Below are positions 14,656-18,409 of a stretch of 18,409 nucleotides of DNA, in pieces. A program made the position numbers and the translations under genes. Below the pieces are notes generated by a model. It made no database searches and was not told the origin of the DNA. It saw only the letters and a list, made by a program, of their open reading frames with translations. The stretch's first letter is position 1, and every line of letters begins with the position of its first letter. The DNA lies in NCBI GenBank assembly GCA_013041975.1, contig JABDQZ010000206.1:1-18409 (forward strand), given 5' to 3'. This DNA comes from Gammaproteobacteria bacterium. Its GTDB lineage: Bacteria > Pseudomonadota > Gammaproteobacteria > Chromatiales > Chromatiaceae.

Positions 14656-15912
14656 ATGAAATCTGATGATTGTGTTACTGCTGAGCCCAAACCCTTAAAG
14701 CCGGTCGTTGAAGCACTGGCTTTTCTTTTGGGGCAGGTAAAGGTTCTTGAAGATACTGAGCAGGTTGATACATCACTTGCGCTCAACCGGGTGCTGGCAA
14801 AGCCTGTCACTTCAACCATTAATGTGCCTGCCTGGAATAACAGCGCCATGGATGGTTATGTTTTCAATCATGCTGATATTGCGCAAGGCCAGCCAGTCAG
14901 AGTATCCCAGCGTATCCCTGCCGGTTATGAGGGTAGCTTGCTACAGAGTGGGACTGCAGCAAGAATCTTTACCGGAGCACCTGTCCCTGATGGTGCCGAT
15001 ACCGTCGTTATGCAGGAACACTGCCATGCTTTTTCTGAAGGTGGTGAAGATTTTGTCACTATTGAAAAGAAACCTAAAGCGGGTGCCAACATTCGCCTTG
15101 CCGGTGAGGATGTTGCTGTTGATGAAGTGGTGCTGGAAAGCGGAACAAAGCTTCAGGCACAGCACCTGGGATTGGCCGCGTCGGTGGGTATCGCTGCGTT
15201 AACAGTTTACCGAAAGCTCAAAGTTGCCATTTTTTCATCGGGCGATGAACTGGTTATGCCCGGTGAGCCATTGGCTGCAGGCAAAATCTATAACTCCAAC
15301 CGTTTTTCGCTGCTTGGCCTGTTACAAAAGCTCAATTGTGAAGTGATTGACCTCGGAATGGTTGAAGATACGCTTGATGCAACCTGCGATGCATTGGCCA
15401 AAGCTTCCGAGGAAGCAGACCTGATACTGGCTTCCGGTGGCGTGTCTGTCGGTGAAGAAGACCATGTCAAGCCTGCAGTAGAAAAACTCGGCTCACTGCA
15501 GTTATGGAAGATTGCTGTTCGACCCGGCAAACCCTTGGCCTATGGTCATGTCAATAAGGTGCCGTTTATTGGTGCTCCAGGTAATCCCGTTTCGTTATTT
15601 GTTACATTTTGTGTTTTTGCGTTGCCCTGGATTAAAAAGCAGCAAGGTATGGCTGGCGACCTGCAACCGACCATTATCCCCTGTACTGCAGACTTTGACT
15701 GGCATCGTCCTGACAAGCGACGTGAATATGCCCGTGCACGCCTCAAAACCAATGACCTTGGCCAACTGATGGTCGAGGTTTATCCAAGCCGCTCTTCAGG
15801 CGTGCTCAGTTCGGTAACCTGGGCAGATGGCCTGGTGATTATCGAACCGGGTGAAATCATCCACAAGGGTGATCAGGTGAAGTTTATGGCTTTTAACGAG
15901 CTGTTGTCATGA
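14656..15912 (+). CDS. moeA: Molybdopterin molybdenumtransferase MoeA
   Basis: A 418-aa enzyme that inserts molybdate into adenylylated molybdopterin, the last common step of molybdenum cofactor synthesis. Motifs in order are NSAMDGYV (62-69), FTGAPVPDGADTVV (105-118), SSGDELV (194-200), ASGGVSVGEEDH (259-270) with the catalytic-site acidic residues, RPGKPLA (289-295) and GAPGNPVSLF (306-315). The full four-domain length is present and no MogA domain is fused. It starts 13 bp after ccmI without a strong ribosome binding site, and its stop overlaps the moaD start by 4 nt. Linkage to ccm suggests shared expression of cytochromes and molybdoenzymes. Confidence 0.95.
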   Translation: MKSDDCVTAEPKPLKPVVEALAFLLGQVKVLEDTEQVDTSLALNRVLAKPVTSTINVPAWNNSAMDGYVFNHADIAQGQPVRVSQRIPAGYEGSLLQSGTAARIFTGAPVPDGADTVVMQEHCHAFSEGGEDFVTIEKKPKAGANIRLAGEDVAVDEVVLESGTKLQAQHLGLAASVGIAALTVYRKLKVAIFSSGDELVMPGEPLAAGKIYNSNRFSLLGLLQKLNCEVIDLGMVEDTLDATCDALAKASEEADLILASGGVSVGEEDHVKPAVEKLGSLQLWKIAVRPGKPLAYGHVNKVPFIGAPGNPVSLFVTFCVFALPWIKKQQGMAGDLQPTIIPCTADFDWHRPDKRREYARARLKTNDLGQLMVEVYPSRSSGVLSSVTWADGLVIIEPGEIIHKGDQVKFMAFNELLS

Positions 15913-16163
15913 TCGATATTCTTTATTTCGCACGCTTTCGTGAGAGGCTTGGCGTTGAGCGCGAACAAGTTGCGTTATCTACTCCACAACAGACTGTTGC
16001 CATGCTCATGGCAGAGCTGGCTGAAAGAGGCGATAATTGGGCAGACATATTTAAAGGCACTCATCAGGTGCTGGTGGCTGTCAATCAGGAAATAGTGAAA
16101 CCGGACTCAGAATTGAACGATGGTGACGAGGTGGGTTTTTTTCCTCCGGTAACAGGCGGTTGA
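15909..16163 (+). CDS. moaD: Molybdopterin synthase sulfur carrier subunit MoaD
   Basis: An 84-aa ubiquitin-fold protein ending in PPVTGG. The C-terminal Gly-Gly is adenylylated by MoeB and then thiocarboxylated, supplying the dithiolene sulfurs of molybdopterin. The N-terminus IDILYFARFRERLG and the pre-tail NDGDEVGFFPPVTGG are typical of MoaD. The ATG overlaps the moeA stop (ATGA), and moaE begins immediately after the stop (TGAATG at 16161-16166), so the three are translationally linked. No moeB is in the window. Confidence 0.95.
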   Translation: MIDILYFARFRERLGVEREQVALSTPQQTVAMLMAELAERGDNWADIFKGTHQVLVAVNQEIVKPDSELNDGDEVGFFPPVTGG

Positions 16164-16625
16164 ATGGACACGATACGTATTCAGCAGCAACCATTTGATG
16201 CCGGCGCAGAAATAAGACAGTTGATCGAAGCAGATCCGTCCATGGGCGCCGTCGTCAATTTTGTTGGTGTCATGCGTAATATGAACGAGGGTGATGCAGT
16301 TAGCGAAATGATGCTTGAGCATTATCCAGGCATGACTGAAAATGCCCTGCAGAAGATTGTTGAAGAAGGCCGCGAGCGCTGGCAACTGGGCAGCGTGACA
16401 GTTATCCACCGTGTTGGTAAATTACAGCCTTCAGATGAAATTGTACTGGTTGCAGTGACTGCCGCACATCGCGGTGAAGCCTTTGATGGCTGTGAATTTA
16501 TTATCGACTTTCTTAAAACCAGAGCGCCGTTCTGGAAAAAAGAGACAACTACCCAGGGTGAGCGTTGGGTGGAAGAGCGTGAAAGCGATATTGCTGCCCT
16601 CAAACAGTGGAACAGACAGGTATAG
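16164..16625 (+). CDS. moaE: Molybdopterin synthase catalytic subunit MoaE
   Basis: A 153-aa catalytic subunit that with MoaD converts precursor Z (cPMP) to molybdopterin. Visible motifs are GAVVNFVGVMRNMNEG (28-43), LEHYPGM (51-57), AHRGEAFDGCEFIIDFLKTR (101-120) and APFWKKE (121-127). K118 and K125/K126 correspond to the active-site lysines of E. coli MoaE. Length is normal. It abuts moaD with no spacer; the sequence AGGCGG near 16154 can serve as ribosome binding site. nhaA starts 2 bp after its stop. Confidence 0.96.
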   Translation: MDTIRIQQQPFDAGAEIRQLIEADPSMGAVVNFVGVMRNMNEGDAVSEMMLEHYPGMTENALQKIVEEGRERWQLGSVTVIHRVGKLQPSDEIVLVAVTAAHRGEAFDGCEFIIDFLKTRAPFWKKETTTQGERWVEERESDIAALKQWNRQV

Positions 16626-16627
16626 AC

Positions 16628-17995
16628 ATGGAAAAGAAAGATGCTAACTTTCAGCCTTGGGAAAGGGCGTTTGGCCGTATAGCAACGCCGCTCGAGGATT
16701 TTATTCATGATGAGACGGCTTCAGGCATTATCCTGATTGTCTGTACTGTCATCGCCCTGTTTCTTGCCAACAGTTTTTTACTCCACCACTATGAACATAT
16801 TCTCCACACAGAGATTGCCTTCAGCCTGGGTCAGTGGGAACTTCGCCATACATTGCATCACTGGATCAATGATGGCCTGATGACCCTGTTCTTTTTTGTT
16901 GTCGGCCTTGAGATAAAACGTGAAGTCATTGTCGGCGAATTGTCCAGCTTCAGCGCGGCACTGATGCCAATTATTGCAGCGATTGGTGGAATGGTTGTTC
17001 CTGCACTTCTATTCTTTGCTATTAACAGTGGTGGAGAGGGTGAAAGTGGCTGGGGTGTACCCATGGCGACTGATATCGCTTTTGCTGTTGGAGTACTGGT
17101 ATTACTGGGTTCGCGTGTACCAAAAACTGTGCTGACTTTTCTGGTTGCCCTGGCCATTGTTGATGACCTTGGTGCTGTTGTAGTGATCGCACTGTTTTAC
17201 ACTGATCAGATCCATACCAACTGGCTGATGCTGGTTACAGTCATGCTGGTAGCGCTGATTATTATTAACCGCATAGGCATCAGAAAGCCCTGGCCCTATT
17301 TTGTGATTGGTACCTTGATGTGGTTTTCCATGCTGCAGTCAGGTGTGCATGCGACGCTTGCTGGTGTGATTACTGCATTGACAATACCGGTAAGACCCAA
17401 GTTCGAACACAAGCTTTTTGTCGGCCATATGACCAAACTGCTCGGTTCGCTAAAGGCAAGACCGGCAGATACTAAATCAACAGAATGTATCATTCGTGAT
17501 GGTCATACCAGAGCTGTGTTACAGACGCTTGAAAACGGTATTCATTCTGTCGAGTCACCGTTACAGAGACTTGAACATAACATGCACCTGCCTGTTGCTT
17601 TTATCATTATTCCGCTTTTTGCACTGGCCAATGCCGGTATTCCCATTGAATTGTCTGCATTGCCACAGACGGTCTCTCACCCGGTTGCCCTGGGGGTCAT
17701 GTTTGGCCTGGTCGTGGGCAAACTGCTGGGCATAGCCGGACTGACCTGGCTGGCTATCAAGCTGGGTCTGGGTAAGCTGCCGGAAGGGATGAATACCAAG
17801 CACCTTATCGGCGTAGGTTTTATTGGTGGTATTGGTTTTACTATGTCGATATTTATTGCAGAGCTGGGTTTTGCAGGGCAGGCAGAAAACCTGTTGATGG
17901 CCAAAACCGGTGTACTTTTCGCCTCATTGATAGCCGGCATGGTTGGTTTCCTGTGGTTGTTCTTTACCACAAACAAGCAGTATTCCACTGAATAG
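16628..17995 (+). CDS. nhaA: Na+/H+ antiporter NhaA
   Basis: A 455-aa inner-membrane antiporter that expels Na+ in exchange for two protons. The unwound-helix motif ATDIAFAVGVLVLLGSRVP is at 147-165, the ion-binding aspartate pair AIVDDLGAV at 176-184 (D179, D180), and a conserved lysine in VVGKLLGI at 362-369. About twelve membrane helices are expected. It is longer than E. coli NhaA (388 aa), largely because of an enlarged hydrophilic loop at about 256-318 that includes IIRDGHTRAVLQTLENGIHS; the pore residues are unaffected. A GTG at 16607 would overlap moaE, but ACAGG ending at 16620 is spaced 7 nt from the ATG at 16628, which I prefer. Placement at the end of a cofactor operon is probably a transcription convenience. 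Confidence 0.94.
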   Translation: MEKKDANFQPWERAFGRIATPLEDFIHDETASGIILIVCTVIALFLANSFLLHHYEHILHTEIAFSLGQWELRHTLHHWINDGLMTLFFFVVGLEIKREVIVGELSSFSAALMPIIAAIGGMVVPALLFFAINSGGEGESGWGVPMATDIAFAVGVLVLLGSRVPKTVLTFLVALAIVDDLGAVVVIALFYTDQIHTNWLMLVTVMLVALIIINRIGIRKPWPYFVIGTLMWFSMLQSGVHATLAGVITALTIPVRPKFEHKLFVGHMTKLLGSLKARPADTKSTECIIRDGHTRAVLQTLENGIHSVESPLQRLEHNMHLPVAFIIIPLFALANAGIPIELSALPQTVSHPVALGVMFGLVVGKLLGIAGLTWLAIKLGLGKLPEGMNTKHLIGVGFIGGIGFTMSIFIAELGFAGQAENLLMAKTGVLFASLIAGMVGFLWLFFTTNKQYSTE

Positions 17996-18034
17996 TGTCG
18001 GCGAGTCGTCAGGCTCGCTGTTATCATTCAACCC

Positions 18035-18409
18035 ATGTCGTTGAAAAAAGAAATGTCCCTGCTTGTCAGGCTGGCAATACCTGTGGCTCTGTCCCACATG
18101 TTGACGGCGCTTGCTGGTTTCGTTGATACGGTAATGGCCGGTCATGCCGGGGTGCCGGACCTGGCTGGAGTGGCACTGGGTTCAGCGATGTGGTTGACAC
18201 TCTTCATCGCGCCAATGGGGCTGTTGTCGGCAATCAACCCGATTGTCGGCCAGTATGTTGGTTCCGGCAATCATCAAGCGGTCAGTAACTTCATGCATCA
18301 GTGCGTGAGGGTGCTGTTTCTGATCGTTTTAATATTGCTACTGATACTGGGATTGCGTGGCTGGTATCTTCCATTGATTATTGCTGATCAGCAGGTGGTT
18401 GTTGTCAGC
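18035..18409 (+). CDS. MATE family efflux transporter, N-terminal part (cut by window edge)
   Basis: The first 125 codons of a multidrug and toxin extrusion transporter; the 3' end is outside the window. Visible are RLAIPVALSHMLTALAGFVD (12-31), then TVMAGHAGVPDLAGVALGSA and SAINPIVGQYVGSG, which are typical of the NorM subgroup. Three membrane helices are covered: about 12-35, 45-70 and 92-110. NorM proteins export cationic drugs using Na+ or H+ gradients, and the gene sits 39 bp after an Na+/H+ antiporter. The intervening 39 bp hold a short GCGAG/CTCGC inverted repeat without a T-run, so readthrough from nhaA is possible. The symbol norM is plausible but not assured from a fragment. Confidence 0.88.
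   Translation, partial: MSLKKEMSLLVRLAIPVALSHMLTALAGFVDTVMAGHAGVPDLAGVALGSAMWLTLFIAPMGLLSAINPIVGQYVGSGNHQAVSNFMHQCVRVLFLIVLILLLILGLRGWYLPLIIADQQVVVVS

Noticed and set aside
16607..16627. GTG start giving NhaA seven extra residues and overlap with moaE
   Set aside because: The ATG at 16628 has a properly spaced ACAGG and follows the moaE stop directly; the extra residues add nothing conserved.
1..18409. Search for CRISPR arrays, insertion sequences, phage genes, tRNA or rRNA genes and toxin-antitoxin pairs
   Set aside because: Nothing of the kind was seen by reading: the genes are conserved housekeeping or respiratory families and the gaps between them are short.

Overview
The window looks like chromosomal DNA of a free-living, respiring gammaproteobacterium. 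The evidence is a Rep-type helicase, a DUF2782 gene (a family I know mainly from Gammaproteobacteria), a complete System I (Ccm) cytochrome c maturation operon with separate ccmH and ccmI as in Pseudomonas-like lineages, a NapC/NirT tetraheme cytochrome and a cytochrome c4-like diheme protein. A chemoreceptor behind a FliA-like promoter implies flagellar motility. I cannot name the genus. I see no insertion sequence, prophage, CRISPR array, tRNA or rRNA gene, and no gene-free stretch longer than about 240 bp.

Left part (1-4543): the 5' end of rep (minus strand, cut by the window edge) diverges from a LOG-family gene. A small secreted DUF2782 protein with an EF-hand-like loop follows and ends at a good intrinsic terminator. 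After a 189-bp gap with a near-consensus sigma-28 promoter comes a 703-aa chemoreceptor with a strongly acidic insertion in its sensor domain. rdgB converges on it.

Middle (4544-7058): a two-gene unit encodes a NapC/NirT-type tetraheme quinol dehydrogenase and an exported ankyrin-repeat protein. A diheme c4-like cytochrome gene converges on it across a GC-rich hairpin. No terminal reductase is present, so the electron acceptor is unknown.

Right part (7204-18409): one long plus-strand run, ccmA-B-C-D-E-F-G-H-I, moeA, moaD, moaE, nhaA and the start of a MATE transporter gene. Junctions from ccmC to nhaA are tight and several overlap. The only sizeable break is 123 bp between ccmB and ccmC, which holds a promoter-like sequence and an imperfect hairpin. 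The Ccm proteins export heme and attach it to CxxCH motifs of apocytochromes such as the two encoded next door. MoeA, MoaD and MoaE make molybdenum cofactor for molybdoenzymes that such cytochromes often serve.

Most genes are orthodox. The points most worth checking are the tandem duplication of the C-terminal domain in CcmI, the pairing of a NapC-type cytochrome with a periplasmic ankyrin protein, the sigma-28 promoter, and an FNR-like box between the diheme cytochrome gene and ccmA. I do not see a clear-cut new defence or mobile system.
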